Shown: positions 19,327 through 28,802, counted from the first letter of the stretch. The stretch: DNA of 64,000 nucleotides from Bremia lactucae (GCF_004359215.1 NC_090621.1:711952-775951), one strand, 5' to 3'. Translations and numbers: made by a program. Notes: a model not told the origin generated them from the letters alone.

Positions 19327-19642
19327 TGTAACGGGGTGAGAGCCCGTTACCGTCTTACACTAATAATTAAGCTGAGGAAGCGCTGTGATTTATAAGGTAA
19401 TTTTAACTCTGTTTATTTGTGTTTTTGTAATTCGCAGTAAGTGCGAATATGTTCCCTAGCTCATGGGAACCACTAAAATATAGAACTAATTATTATTGGC
19501 TAATTATTGGGTCTGGCACCCCTATAATAAACCAATAATAAATAGACGCGCAGTATCCGCTATCCGGATACTGCCTACACTTAATGTATGTAATTATGTA
19601 ATAAAACTATGACTACTTAATATAATGGGTTGCCCCATTACA
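19327..19642. repeat. LTR 3 of the family A dimer
   Basis: 316 bp, TGTAACGGGG to CCCCATTACA; 5' LTR of unit A2. It is followed at once by the right copy of the GTGAG duplication. The primer-binding site TGGTAGCACTTAG (minus) lies at 19312-19324. Confidence 0.92.
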
Positions 19643-19647
19643 GTGAG
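19643..19647. repeat. Target-site duplication GTGAG, right
   Basis: Identical to 4346-4350. After it, B1 sequence resumes (TGCGTTGTAGACGCATGC, as at 44018). Confidence 0.85.
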
Positions 19648-19930
19648 TGCGTTGTAGACGCATGCACCGAATTATTGATGGCGAATTTGACCATCGGTAA
19701 AAACTCGCTCAATTCGGATACGATTGGACGTAACCTCGAAGTACCTCTCGAGGACGCGATTTACGCGTTCCGTCTAGCCATCTGTTTTTGGATGATCAGA
19801 AGTTGACATAGTCAGCCGTGTTCCGAAAGATCGGAAAACGGATTTCGAATACTCCGCCGTAAACTGTGGATCTCTATTCGAGTCTAGTTCACGGGGTAAA
19901 CCGTGGAGTTTGAATACCGTGTCGATATGC
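19648..19930 (-). pseudogene. Integrase remnant of B1 beyond the family A insertion
   Basis: It is collinear with about 44018-44285 of B2, which encodes the integrase core around STSDYQETDGQTERVNRVLEE. The match ends near 19930. The following 350 bp (to 20276) are AT-rich and match nothing I recognise. Confidence 0.65.
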
Positions 19931-20276
19931 CAGTGAGCAGGTTTGCCGTGGCGCTGCGGGCTTTCGACACGGCTATTTTGTTTTATTTACAATCTTAAGC
20001 TTGTATTTGTTTGTCGCGAATGCATTTTATAGAAGAGGTGAAAAAGGGCTCGAACGTATACCATTTTTTATTCGTTACAAGTGTCACTTCTCAACTTTTT
20101 TCTAATCACCAATACGATCGGATTTTGAACCGACTTTGGACGATACTAAACGAATCTGATTGGTGGCAACCCGCGTTTAAGTGACAAAGCTGCACTTAAT
20201 GCGCGAAATTGGTCATCGTACCTTATAGATCCTAAGGATCCTTTTTTTACTTAATTAAGAGATTCCAAGATGTGGT

Positions 20277-21335
20277 ATGTAATAACCCACCATCCGTTTT
20301 ACCTTCAGATAGGTGTTCGTCATGAAATTGACTTAATTCCGGGAACCAAATACTGTGTCACAAGACAATGGCCTTTACCAAGGGAGCAGTGTGACGTCAT
20401 TGACGATTTCTTCCGTGCAAAGCACGAGGCTGGAATGGTATGAGAGAGCAAATCTCCTCATTCGACACTGACAATTTGTGTCAAAAAGCCAGATGATAAA
20501 TGGCGCATTGCACATGCTTATAATAAGCTTAATGCTGCTACTATACCAGCCCAAACCCCCATTTCTAGAAAGGATGCTCTTCAGAACAATATGGTGATAT
20601 GTACAATGTACAGTCCATTGGACTTAGTCGATGTTTACTACCAATTGCTCATGCGAGCTAGTGATATCCCACTTACAGTGGTTAGAACCCCAAGCGGTAT
20701 GTTATGGGAGTGGCTGGTTATGCCACAAGGGCTTTCCAAGGCCCCGGCAACAATTAATCGTCTAGTGACGCAACTGTTTCGCCCTCATCGAGGTTATGCA
20801 CAGACTCATTTCGATGACATTTTTGTCCATAGTCGTGCGGAGCAGGGTCGGTCGTATATATAAAAACCATTTAGACCATTTGTGAGCAGTGCTCGAGTGC
20901 ATGCGCACAAACAAATTGTATGCCAATGCATCTAAATGCTTTTTTGGCGCAGACGAAATTCCTTTTTTATGCTTCATTAGAAAGCGAGGCCTTAGAGCGG
21001 ATCCCGCTAAGGTAGAAGCCATAGTAGATTGGCCGGTTCCTAAAAACCAAAAGAATTTGCGTAAGTGGTTGGGTCTCGCCAATTATTTACACAAATATAG
21101 CGAAAATTACGCTGATATGGCTAGGTCATTATCTAATCTCCTTAAAAGGATACAGAATGGTGCTGGACTCGCACCGAAAATAATGCTTTTCGAGCAGCTA
21201 AGAATAGTCTTATCCATGCCCCGATTCTGGCACTGCCAAATCCAAATTGGCATTTCAGTGTCGTCTGTGACGCATCAGATTTTGCAATTGGCAGTGCTCT
21301 GTTACAAACAGATGTTAAGGGGCATGTACGTGTAA
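20277..21335 (+). pseudogene. Reverse transcriptase of C1
   Basis: The pieces RHEIDLIPGTKYCVTRQW, CVKKPDDKWRIAHAYNKLNAATIPAQTP, 20591-20863 (YSPLDLVDVYYQLLMRASDIPLT, EWLVMPQGLSKAPATINRL, THFDDIFVHSRAEQG) and 20889-21335 (thumb, WLGLANYLHKY) are recognisable. Catalytic HFDD replaces the usual YFDD or YIDD. Several stops and a small rearrangement near 20860 break it. Confidence 0.8.
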
Positions 21336-21721
21336 TTGCGTTCGAGTCTAGACAGCTTAAAGCTGCGGAAAAGAATTACCCAGTTCATGACAAAGAGTCA
21401 CTTCCTATAAAGTATGGTCTCGTCAAATTCAGAGTTCATTTGCTCGGCTCTAAGTCGTTTCTAATTTCTACAAATCACACGTCATTACGCACGGCGACTA
21501 AACCTTCCCATCTCTCGCAGAGTATGGCCCAATGGCTATCCTTTTTTGCGGAATACAACTTCGTGGTGAAGTATAAACCCGGCAAGCAAAATACTTTGGC
21601 CGATGTGTTATCACGCAGGCCAGATTATGAGCTTTCTCATTTGAAGACTATCTCGTCACCACTTCCTGAATTTATCCGTTCGGCTTTCGCCAAGGATGAA
21701 CAGTGTGTACCTCTGCTATGA
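21200..21721 (+). pseudogene. RNase H of C1
   Basis: SVVCDASDFAIGSAL-type sequence lies near 21260-21300 in a shifted frame, then KNYPVHDKESLPIKYGLVKF and, in 21440-21721, SFLISTNHTSLRTATK, MAQWLSFFAEYNFVVKYKPGKQNTLADVLSRRPDY. The catalytic Asp of the usual YTDH is Asn here (STNH), a further sign of decay. Confidence 0.75.
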
Positions 21722-21879
21722 GCCTTAAAGAACTCGGATTCGGGTATAAAAACGCCGGCATGATTGCGTGCAAGGTTACATCGATTTCTACCGATAATAA
21801 CCTGTTGCTTAATTGCACAGACATCGCGGACCCTTCGCGCGTCATTGTTCCTCATGATGAGGATTAATAGTACCGGAAC

Positions 21880-22595
21880 CTCTATGAGGCACACGATACT
21901 GTCCTTGGTGGTCATCTCGGTCGAGAAAAGACCTACGGTATTATCAGCCAGAGTTATTGGTGGCCCAAACTTTATAAATGGGTCAGCACATATGTTCGCA
22001 CATGCGAAACGTGCCAACAAGTTGAACATTCGGCACTTGCTGCTACGCCACTGGCGAGTCTTTCCGTCCCCATAGGTTGCTGGGACGGGAAGCTGGTGTC
22101 CATTAGTATGGATTTTGTTTTTGGGCTGCCAAAAGATTTGACCGGTAACTCCGGCATCGTGGTCTTTGTTGACGATTGAGCAAAATGGCTCACTTAGCGG
22201 CTATGCCGGATTCGATTGATGGTGAAGGTACAGCAAGGCTGTTTATCGATTGCGTGTTTCGACAACATGGTTTGCGAGTGGCAATTGTCTCTAATCGGGA
22301 TCTTCGTTTCACGGGTAAATTCTGGAAATCGATTTTCCGAGTGCTCGGCACCAGATTGGATATGTCTACTGCGGACCATCCGCAGACCGATGGTCAAACG
22401 GAACGTGTCCATCGCGTCATTGAAGACGTTTTACGCAGCGTGTGTGCTCAGACACTGAAGCGCTGGAGCTCAATGCTCCCAGTGGTGGAGTTTGCGTTGA
22501 ATAACGCTGTTCATGCCTCAACAGGCTATACTCCGCTCTATATAAACGGTCTTACCTACCCGCGCGTTTCACTAACGATACCACTGCGTGGTTAA
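21880..22595 (+). pseudogene. Integrase of C1
   Basis: The start has YEAHDTVLGGHLGREKTYGIISQ with the zinc-finger His residues, then TYVRTCETCQQ. The core shows VSISMDFVFGLPKDL, VVFVDD, and in 22176-22595 VAIVSNRDLRFTGKFW (Asn where the second catalytic Asp is expected) and STADHPQTDGQTERVHRVIEDVL. A stop in the VFVDD region separates the halves. Confidence 0.75.
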
Positions 22596-22737
22596 GGGCT
22601 TGGTGGGGGGGATTGGCCGATAGGCTTGCTGATATCAGCCCTGTTACAGTTCGGAAACAAGTAAGCGAGTTTCTCGCGACGCGATTTAGTGTCTTAAGAC
22701 ATGTAAGGGATACGATGGCGGATAGACAAGACAAACA

Positions 22738-22988
22738 AAAAGACCAAGCAGATACCAAAGGCAGAACCTGTATATAATCTTAAGTGGTCGGAGATCGAGA
22801 ATTACTAAACGCTATAAACTTCCCTATTAACTTGGTTAGGGAAGTTTTAAGCGTTTAGTAATTCTCGATCTCCTAAAAACTTCCCTACCAACTTGGTTAG
22901 GGAAGTTAATAGCGTTTAGTAATTCTCGATCTCCGATCACTTAAGATTAAATACAGGTTCTGCCTTTGGTATCTGCTTGGTCTTATTG
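22738..22988. repeat. Fold-back repeat with two 62-bp units inside C1 pol
   Basis: Left arm about 22740-22829 and right arm about 22896-22984 are reverse complements at most positions. The arms include part of the integrase coding text (AAGACCAAGCAGATACC and its complement). Within, a unit beginning AACTTCCCT and ending CTCGATCTCC occurs at 22817-22878 and again at 22879-22940, and each unit contains its own small palindrome around ACTTGGT. Confidence 0.8.
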
Positions 22989-22989
22989 T

Positions 22990-23600
22990 GGTCCGCGATC
23001 TTCAAGACCAAATTGCGCCCGCGCTTTATTAGACCATTTACGGTCGTGGCCAAGAAGGGCCTAGCTTAAACGCTAAATCTTCCTAGCAAGCTGCGCAGAC
23101 ACCCAGTGTTTAATGTTGGCTTGCTTAAGCCATATCGGGACCCTTCTCACGTGGACTTGAAGGCGCTTGCGCCGAGACCGGCGGTCGTGCCGCAGATTGC
23201 TGCATCCTCACCAGGATGATTAGCCCTCCAATCGAGGCTGCTGACGCCCAGCGTCGAAATCGGTCCCGAACCGCCTCAAAAGAGCTTTTAACCTGAGCAA
23301 GGTTCTCCCAAAGAAGTTGCACCTCGTGCCGTAGAGCATCAAATGCTTCCGCCGAAATTTAGCCCCCTCCCGCACTGCTTGATGCGCGGGGGAACCTTCA
23401 ATCTCATGTGGGGAAACTTTTAAAGCGACGTCATCGTGAGGGTCAATATCAGTATCTGGTGAAGTGGCTAGGGTACCCCTCTTCTGAAAACTCTTGGGAG
23501 TTCGAGGTACCTCTTCTGCAAGATAGCCCGTACGCCGTTGACATACTTGAGCACCAAGCTCAGGGTCAACTCGCGTCAAACGACGCTTCCTACCACTAAA
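22990..23600 (+). pseudogene. C1 pol end: GPY/F region, linker and chromodomain
   Basis: In frame pieces: STNLKTKLRPRFIRPFTVVA, LRRHPVFNVGLLKPYRDPSH, a Pro/Ala/Ser linker, then KLLKRRHREGQYQYLVKWLGYPSSENSWEF (23420-23505), a clear chromodomain. The frame changes between linker and chromodomain. Confidence 0.75.
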
Positions 23601-24330
23601 CAAGGGATTAGGTAGATCGAAAGCCTCAGCGCGGCTTCGATCCTTGGTTGTGCGGTCAGCCGAAGCACTGAACTATCGGCTAGGCTTTTCTTCGTTTTGG
23701 GGCATAAATGCCGAACGTAACTGGCCTTTGGCCTGACGCTTAGCGAAGTCGAAGCGAAGCTTTCATTCCAAACGAACATCACCTCTATCCGCAGACTCTC
23801 TGATATTCAGATAGTACGGAGTTTGCGAACCCGGTGAGCCTATTTTTTAAATGAGACTTCGTTTTCAGTTCTTGTTTCGTTTGGAGACAAAACGCTCGGA
23901 ATTTTCCTCATGAAGGTCACCGAAACCCCACGGACTTGATCACGTAAACGCGTCAGATACTGGCTTCGCGTCATTACCTTCGGCGTAAGATATTGCTCAT
24001 GAAGAGCGTTGCGAGCAGCGATCTCCTCCGGCGTCCTCGCCGGGTCACCAGAGATCCAGATGGCCAAGCTATGACCCGCTTTCTCTTTGATACGCGCGTT
24101 CCGCACGAAGCGGAGTGAATCTATATTCACTATGAGCCTTAGCATTCGCTTTTTTGGCAGCTCGACGACGAGTTGTTTCCTCTATGAGGATAATCTGCTC
24201 TCAAACGGGTTTGTAATAATGTTGGACTCAGGGTCCGGTGCCCTGCTCAATGCAGTAAGACATCAGCGGCGCCACGTTCTGGGAACGAGTTCAGGGCTCG
24301 CCGACGTTCGTTCGGAGGAGAAGGCGTGAG
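23125..24330 (-). pseudogene. Opposite-strand ORF remnant at the 3' end of C1
   Basis: Minus-strand open pieces face into the element from the LTR side: a basic stretch TTRRRAAKKANAKAHSEYRF (about 24100-24180), 23840-24145 (GHSLAIWISGDPARTPEEIA..), and 23125-23322, where EAFDALRHEVQLLWENLAQV continues as a coiled-coil-like segment ending in a Pro/Ser tail. Layout resembles the antisense ORFs of families A and B (basic or disordered part, then a coiled coil next to the chromodomain), but I see no convincing residue-level match to their CPxC domain. Broken by frameshifts and a stop. Confidence 0.4.
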
Positions 24331-24542
24331 CGAACGCCGCTCTTTTTCATTCTCCTCTGATTAAGAGTGAATTTTAAAGTCCACAAATCCCTCATCGTCG
24401 AAGAAGGTGCTCGGAGTCTGTGACTCACGCTTGATTGCCATTGGACAAAGAAATGGAAAACACAACCAAACGGTTAGCTGTTTAGGCTCCGACATCAAAG
24501 AGGAAATGAAGCGAATGCTGTCACTCGGTGTCAACAATCTGA

Positions 24543-24552
24543 TGGGGGAGGG
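24543..24552 (+). promoter_or_regulatory. Polypurine tract of C1
   Basis: TGGGGGAGGG immediately precedes the LTR at 24553, the expected position for a plus-strand element. Confidence 0.65.
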
Positions 24553-25040
24553 CGTTATGGGGCACACATTGGTTGGAGAACCGTTGTTGTGGTACATTTA
24601 CTTTATGGGTAAAATACCATTTATATCTAATTTTAAAATAGTTGGTTACTTAAATCCCATTTATCATGGGTTGTAAATGTGGTCGCCGCCAGATATAAAT
24701 CTGGCGGCCAAAGTTAATTTTTAATTAGCAAGGGCAAGGTTTTTAGATTTAAACAATTAAATAAAGTGCAGTTCCCCTTTTGATCTTAAAGCGTTAAGTG
24801 CCTTCCTAAGGCTTGCGCAATGATTTTGTAAGAGATAGAAGCCTTTCTAATGTAGATCCTCTTGGGCACGAGTTGCCACTTGGTTCTACGAACCCCTGAA
24901 TCCCTTGAACTAAAATTCCTTAAGATTTAATAGCTTGTACGACTTCCTGAGTTGCTAAACCCATTAGTTCAATAGAACTAAGTGATCCTTTGATTCTGAA
25001 AGTCTTCCTCTGACTTTAGGTACGAGGTAGCTCCGCTACA
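24553..25040 (+). repeat. 3' LTR of family C (about 488 bp)
   Basis: Homologous in the same orientation to 63260-63753. It starts at CGTTATGGGGCACAC (first base changed from T) and ends GCTCCGCTACA. The reverse complement of its second half is found at 37535-37815 next to the primer-binding site of C2, which confirms the ends. Confidence 0.75.
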
Positions 25041-25951
25041 CTGTCCTTGTACTTGATTTGAAGATGATAACTGTGAAGTTTAACAATAAACAAGATTTAA
25101 AAAACATTTGTTTCCAATTTCATTGAATGACGTGTAGCCTCCAGTCGTGAAGACCTTCTTGATGCCCTTTTGTTAGGACACTGACATACAATAAATTAGT
25201 TTGTGACTCGTAGCATGTGACGCATCCTGAATACTTGTGATCGAATCTACATCAGCAAAATAACCTCAAAAGACTTGGAATCGACAACGCTTTTGATTTT
25301 GCTGCAGTAAGTAAGGGAAAAATGAATACGATTTCTGGATTAAGACGCTATTTTATGATAAAAACTATAAGTTTTATTAAAAACATTAATTGCCTGTGTG
25401 GGTGGACAACATTGTTTCATAATCAAATTTCATATTGAGACTGTTTGTATAAGTAACAAACGACTTTTTTTGCAGACTTTTTTTCCTTTGAAAAGTATAA
25501 ATACATCCTGATCTTTCGCAAGTTATCGAACATAGAAAAACCCTTTGACGGATAAACCCCTTGTAAAGTCATCTCTCTGTCGCGCCATAGAACCATCATC
25601 GTTAACAAAGTTTTCTATTCAGCATGGCGTTACTATCCGCCTCGCCATATTATTGATTCTGTCCATGCATTTCGCGCCTAAACATGAGTGCATCCCACAA
25701 AAGTGGGGCCGCTTCGTCGCATTAACAGGTGAGATTTGCATTGAAAAGCCCGATAATATTAAGCGTTTCAGGCATTTATTAACCGCCCGCAACCTTTGCC
25801 ATAATGGATACTATCGTCAGCAACAACTGAAATTATTTTATAACATAGCCTTCCATCGAATGCGAAGGATACGAATCTGAGTTTATGCAAAAGCGTTTTT
25901 TTCTCTTACTTTAGTAGCCACTTTTATTTTCACCTCGTCCGCGTTGTCATC
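25041..25951. other. Spacer without recognisable gene
   Basis: AT-rich sequence between the family C LTR and the first host gene. A 111-codon open stretch at 25545-25880 lacks an ATG at its beginning and shows no domain. I see no RNA gene or repeat here. Confidence 0.5.
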
Positions 25952-26653
25952 ATGAAGACCGCACAGCTCCGGAAGATTGACGTGCAAGTCGTCCGCGTGA
26001 ATCCACGTGGACATTGCTCGCCGTCCTTGGAATATGTTTTTGCCATTCGGCCTCGACAGAGCGCTTCCACCAATGTACGACCACATTCTGTACTGTACAG
26101 TGCAAATACGCCGGTCGTACACGAAGTTTCACATCCGTACAGCAACTGCCGTGTACTCTACAACGAGTTGCGACACTTGACCGATTGCAAAAACGTACGC
26201 GCGTGCTGCTGTGTGCTTGGTTCGTGTCCGTTCTGGTCACTCCATGCGATGCTACGTCGCATGAAGTTCCCGAGACGAACTTTATTGAATTACCAGTCGA
26301 AATCCGTTTGTTCGCAAAGGAGGCAGCGATTGAATACGATGATGGATACATTGCTCGCTGTGCTGCGTACAAAGTACGCGATGCGCCACTTTCGTTGCTA
26401 TCCCGTGTCATCGGGTACTGCGTGCGTTTGCAAAGTGCTCATGACGTTGTGTCAATTTTTTGAATTGGATCATGCCGACGTGGAAAAGCGGCTACTAGAA
26501 GGCGACGAGCGCGTTGCGTACCGAATGAATTTGCACGGTTGGCAAACTGATCGACGGAATTTGTACTTTCATGGGAACGACAAATCCGAGTACCGTACAA
26601 TTATTAAGTGTGATAATTCAGCGAGATCGATAGAAACGAGTTTGATTGGTTAA
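25952..26653 (+). CDS. Possible PX-domain (phosphoinositide-binding) protein, 233 aa
   Basis: The ATG frame runs to a TAA at 26653 without introns. Residues 8-130 have the feel of a PX domain: an opening strand VQVVRVNPRGHCSPSLEYVF, then HPYSNCRVLYNEL (61-73, in place of the usual RRYSDF box), and FPRRTLLNYQSKSV followed by RRQRLNTMMDTLLAVL (106-138), which resembles the Pro-rich loop and RR-x-x-L helix of PX domains. PX proteins bind membrane phosphoinositides. The match is by eye and weak at several points. The C-terminal part (about 160-233) has no known motif. It is followed at 192 bp by another plus-strand gene. Confidence 0.5.
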   Translation: MKTAQLRKIDVQVVRVNPRGHCSPSLEYVFAIRPRQSASTNVRPHSVLYSANTPVVHEVSHPYSNCRVLYNELRHLTDCKNVRACCCVLGSCPFWSLHAMLRRMKFPRRTLLNYQSKSVCSQRRQRLNTMMDTLLAVLRTKYAMRHFRCYPVSSGTACVCKVLMTLCQFFELDHADVEKRLLEGDERVAYRMNLHGWQTDRRNLYFHGNDKSEYRTIIKCDNSARSIETSLIG

Positions 26654-26845
26654 AATGGAAAGGGTGTCGTTTCTTAAATTATTTAATGGGCCACTTATGA
26701 GGCTATCTGGGGTCACCCACGGGCTTTCTATCATGACCATCGATTTGGCACCATGTGTCGCCAGAAGTCGCGTCGTCGATTGTTGTGAGGCTTGATACGC
26801 AGTTTTTTCAGAGCGAAAAAGAAGCGCTAGACCACAGATCTTTGT

Positions 26846-27373
26846 ATGCACTCTCGCGCAGCACGAGCAATGACCAAGGCCGCTGTGGCTGCTGGTACTG
26901 CCGGCACGATCGCGACAGCCTATTGGCTACTAAATCGTATTTTCCACAACAACGGCTATAAGCGCATCAAAGTCGCGAATGAAATCCTCTATAGTGACGA
27001 TGGAAACGACGAAATGAATTCGGACGCGAGTTTCTTAATGTTGCCCGTCGTGTCTGAATCCGACGAGTCCATAAACGACTCTATAGGCTACACAGACGAG
27101 TGTTTCCCTCCTCACCATGACATTTGCATGCTGTCCGTTTGTATTGAGACCGTGGATCCCTTTTTGTCACCTATTTCTTTGAGTGACGACCGCGTTTGCT
27201 TAGCTCCAAGTGAGACAGAGTCTACCACGTTTCCTAGTAAGAAACGTCGTACGCTCTCGTTTACAGAGAGGGATGGCCAATGTCGCCAGACCGTGATATT
27301 CGGTGCTGATGGCGACGTAAAGGATTGGAAAAACTCGTTGCAAAGCTCCCAACGTCTGTACGTGAGACTGTAG
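26846..27373 (+). CDS. Hypothetical protein with N-terminal hydrophobic segment, 175 aa
   Basis: ATG at 26846 (or 26870). Residues 12-33 (AAVAAGTAGTIATAYWLLNRIF) look like a membrane anchor. The rest is polar, with acidic Ser/Asp patches and the block PSKKRRTLSFTERDGQCRQTVIFG (here about 121-144) that resembles a basic phosphorylation or nuclear-type patch. I recognise no family. Intronless, same strand as 25952-26653. The open frame in the otherwise AT-rich surroundings supports a real gene. Confidence 0.55.
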   Translation: MHSRAARAMTKAAVAAGTAGTIATAYWLLNRIFHNNGYKRIKVANEILYSDDGNDEMNSDASFLMLPVVSESDESINDSIGYTDECFPPHHDICMLSVCIETVDPFLSPISLSDDRVCLAPSETESTTFPSKKRRTLSFTERDGQCRQTVIFGADGDVKDWKNSLQSSQRLYVRL

Positions 27374-27939
27374 CCATTTCGATGATTAATACGAAAGTCG
27401 TATACGAACCTAATATTCGAGATAACCTTTGATATTTCATAATGTATGAGAGAACAATTTGCTTGGGAATAGTTGTTGCTTAGCTGAAAAATGGATACGC
27501 ATATTGTATGCGACGATAGAATGAAGACGCTGCCCGAGGCACTCGGTTGCGAGAAGATGCGCAATGGACGCTACAATTTAACGTAAGCACGTCGATGCTG
27601 CACTTAGTTCAGAAGGATAGCACGATCCAATTTAATAAGTCTAGTAAGATTGTGTGGTAGTGCTGTGTCTCTTCTGTGAAAGTAAATATAGACAAAAACG
27701 ACAAGAAAAGAGTGCAAACTTAACTTGGCTCTGTCGGGGCTGCAATCATTAGAAATATATGCCGTAGTTATGGATATATGGAAACGAACACTTTCATAGT
27801 GGTTAAACTTAAGTATCCGTGCCACGAATTGGCCATTAGGAATTATATTCAAGGTGGAGTTTGAAATATCGTCGAAAGAAATCTTGGTTAAAATTGATTT
27901 TTTTTCAAATACAAAACTGTGGCATCTGTTTTGATTATT
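27374..27939. other. Spacer, nothing recognised
   Basis: AT-rich sequence downstream of the 175-residue gene. A long minus-strand open stretch (27604-28035) has no ATG-supported domain and includes LTR-derived sequence, so I do not call it a gene. Confidence 0.5.
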
Positions 27940-28030
27940 TTTGCGGGGACACTTTTTGCTTGTACTTATAACAGTACTCGTCATCCTGCTTAAATTACAG
28001 CGAAGATGAGTTGCCTCGAAACTCCACGTA
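27940..28030 (+). repeat. LTR fragment, family E type
   Basis: Starts GCGGGGACACTTTTTGC and contains TATAACAGTACTCGTCA, parallel to 41468-41575 (GGCACCTTTTGCTAG...AACAGTACTAGTCA) and to 38505-38600. No internal region is attached. Confidence 0.45.
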
Positions 28031-28089
28031 TACATAAATACAAAGGAAGATTTATATGGAGATGAGAGGACTTAGATGCACGGGTCTAA

Positions 28090-28310
28090 TGTAACGGGTC
28101 ACTGCCGATTTGGTCTGCTTCAGTAATAGTCCACTTCGCTTTGCTTCTGTAGGCGGGGATGTCGTAATGCGGCCACGCTCTACTTAGACACACCCTAGCA
28201 CAGCGTGAAAGCGGTTGAACCAGCTTCTCTTGCGGGCGGTACGGAAGTTGTGGAAGGCGCGTTAGCGACCTCCCACAACGCACTAAGTACTCTGGTTTAG
28301 TGTCGTCACA
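28090..28310 (+). repeat. LTR-like terminus of family D, mosaic of two LTR types
   Basis: It starts TGTAACGGGTCACTGCCGA as in family B LTRs (28090-28155). From about 28170 it instead matches 63760-63890 (CACACACCCTAGCACAGC... CTAAGTACTTTC) downstream of the family C LTR. The end of the LTR is not certain. Confidence 0.45.
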
Positions 28311-28802
28311 AGTGCGGTAATCCGGCTCCTCATGCGCGCTTATTAAGAGGAAGAACTTTTCAGACTGATTTATATTTAACCGTATAAAATAAAAATACCT
28401 ATTTTTACCATTTAAAATGTCATCTCTATAGATAACACTTATTTTGTATTGCGAGCATATCTTTCTAGAAATCTCGCGTAACGGATGACGCTGGGCGTCA
28501 TCTCTCCTAATGTGAATGCACCCGTGTGCATCACAAACACAAGGGTTGGTCACAAATGTGAACCACACCCGAGTGCTGGGTCTAATTACTTTGATTTTGT
28601 AGTTGACCATCCTCTCAAGTACACCAAGTGTACTTAAAAAGGACTGTCTATTATTAGGACAACTTTAGCCTGCCCCCCCCTTAAAGATCGAATTTACTTT
28701 TTATATTCGTCAAAGAGGAGCGAGGAACTGCGAGCAGCTTTACGCGCCGCTAGTTCACTCAATCATTCTAGCGGCATGTGTTTCCATACACGGCGCCAAA
28801 GA

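Larger units (their letters stand above)
4351..19642 (-). mobile_element. Ty3/gypsy chromovirus family A, tandem dimer sharing the middle LTR
   Basis: Three 316-bp LTRs (4351-4666, 12116-12431, 19327-19642) alternate with two nearly identical internal regions (4667-12115, 7449 bp; 12432-19326, 6895 bp). The sense strand is minus. Order in transcription: LTR, primer-binding site, gag, -1 frameshift, protease, repeat linker, RT, RNase H, integrase, chromodomain, polypurine tract, LTR. A large ORF lies on the opposite strand at the 3' end. The length difference comes mainly from 540 bp missing at the gap base 13100. By eye, LTRs differ at only about 2-4 of 316 positions, so the element is young. 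It sits inside the integrase part of B1. Confidence 0.92.
1638..19930 (-). mobile_element. Ty3/gypsy family B copy B1, split by the family A dimer
   Basis: B1 consists of 1638-4350 plus about 19643-19930. Its sequence across the two pieces is collinear with 41911-44290 of B2: the text before 4346 matches 43965-44010 and the text after 19647 matches from about 44018 on. B1 therefore reads LTR, antisense ORF, chromodomain, GPY/F region, integrase, and was interrupted within the integrase coding part. After about 19930 the match to B2 ends, so gag, protease and RT are missing. Confidence 0.8.
20277..25040 (+). mobile_element. Ty3/gypsy family C copy C1 (degenerate, gag-pro missing)
   Basis: A plus-strand element starting at the RT entry and running through RNase H, integrase, GPY/F and chromodomain, an opposing ORF, polypurine tract and 3' LTR. 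The 5' LTR, gag and protease are missing. Numerous frameshifts and stops are present. It is most similar in RT to C2 (34264-37815). Confidence 0.8.

Noticed and set aside
25545..25880. 111-codon plus-strand frame before the PX-like gene
   Set aside because: No ATG at its start, no domain, AT-rich region.
25950..26411. Minus-strand and alternative plus-strand frames across the PX-like gene, one with a hydrophobic stretch LLCAWFVSVLVTPCDA like a signal peptide
   Set aside because: The alternative plus frame has no ATG before the hydrophobic stretch. I kept the ATG-started 233-codon frame, with moderate confidence.
27604..28035. 143-codon minus-strand frame
   Set aside because: Includes an LTR fragment (27940-28030) and has AT-driven composition.
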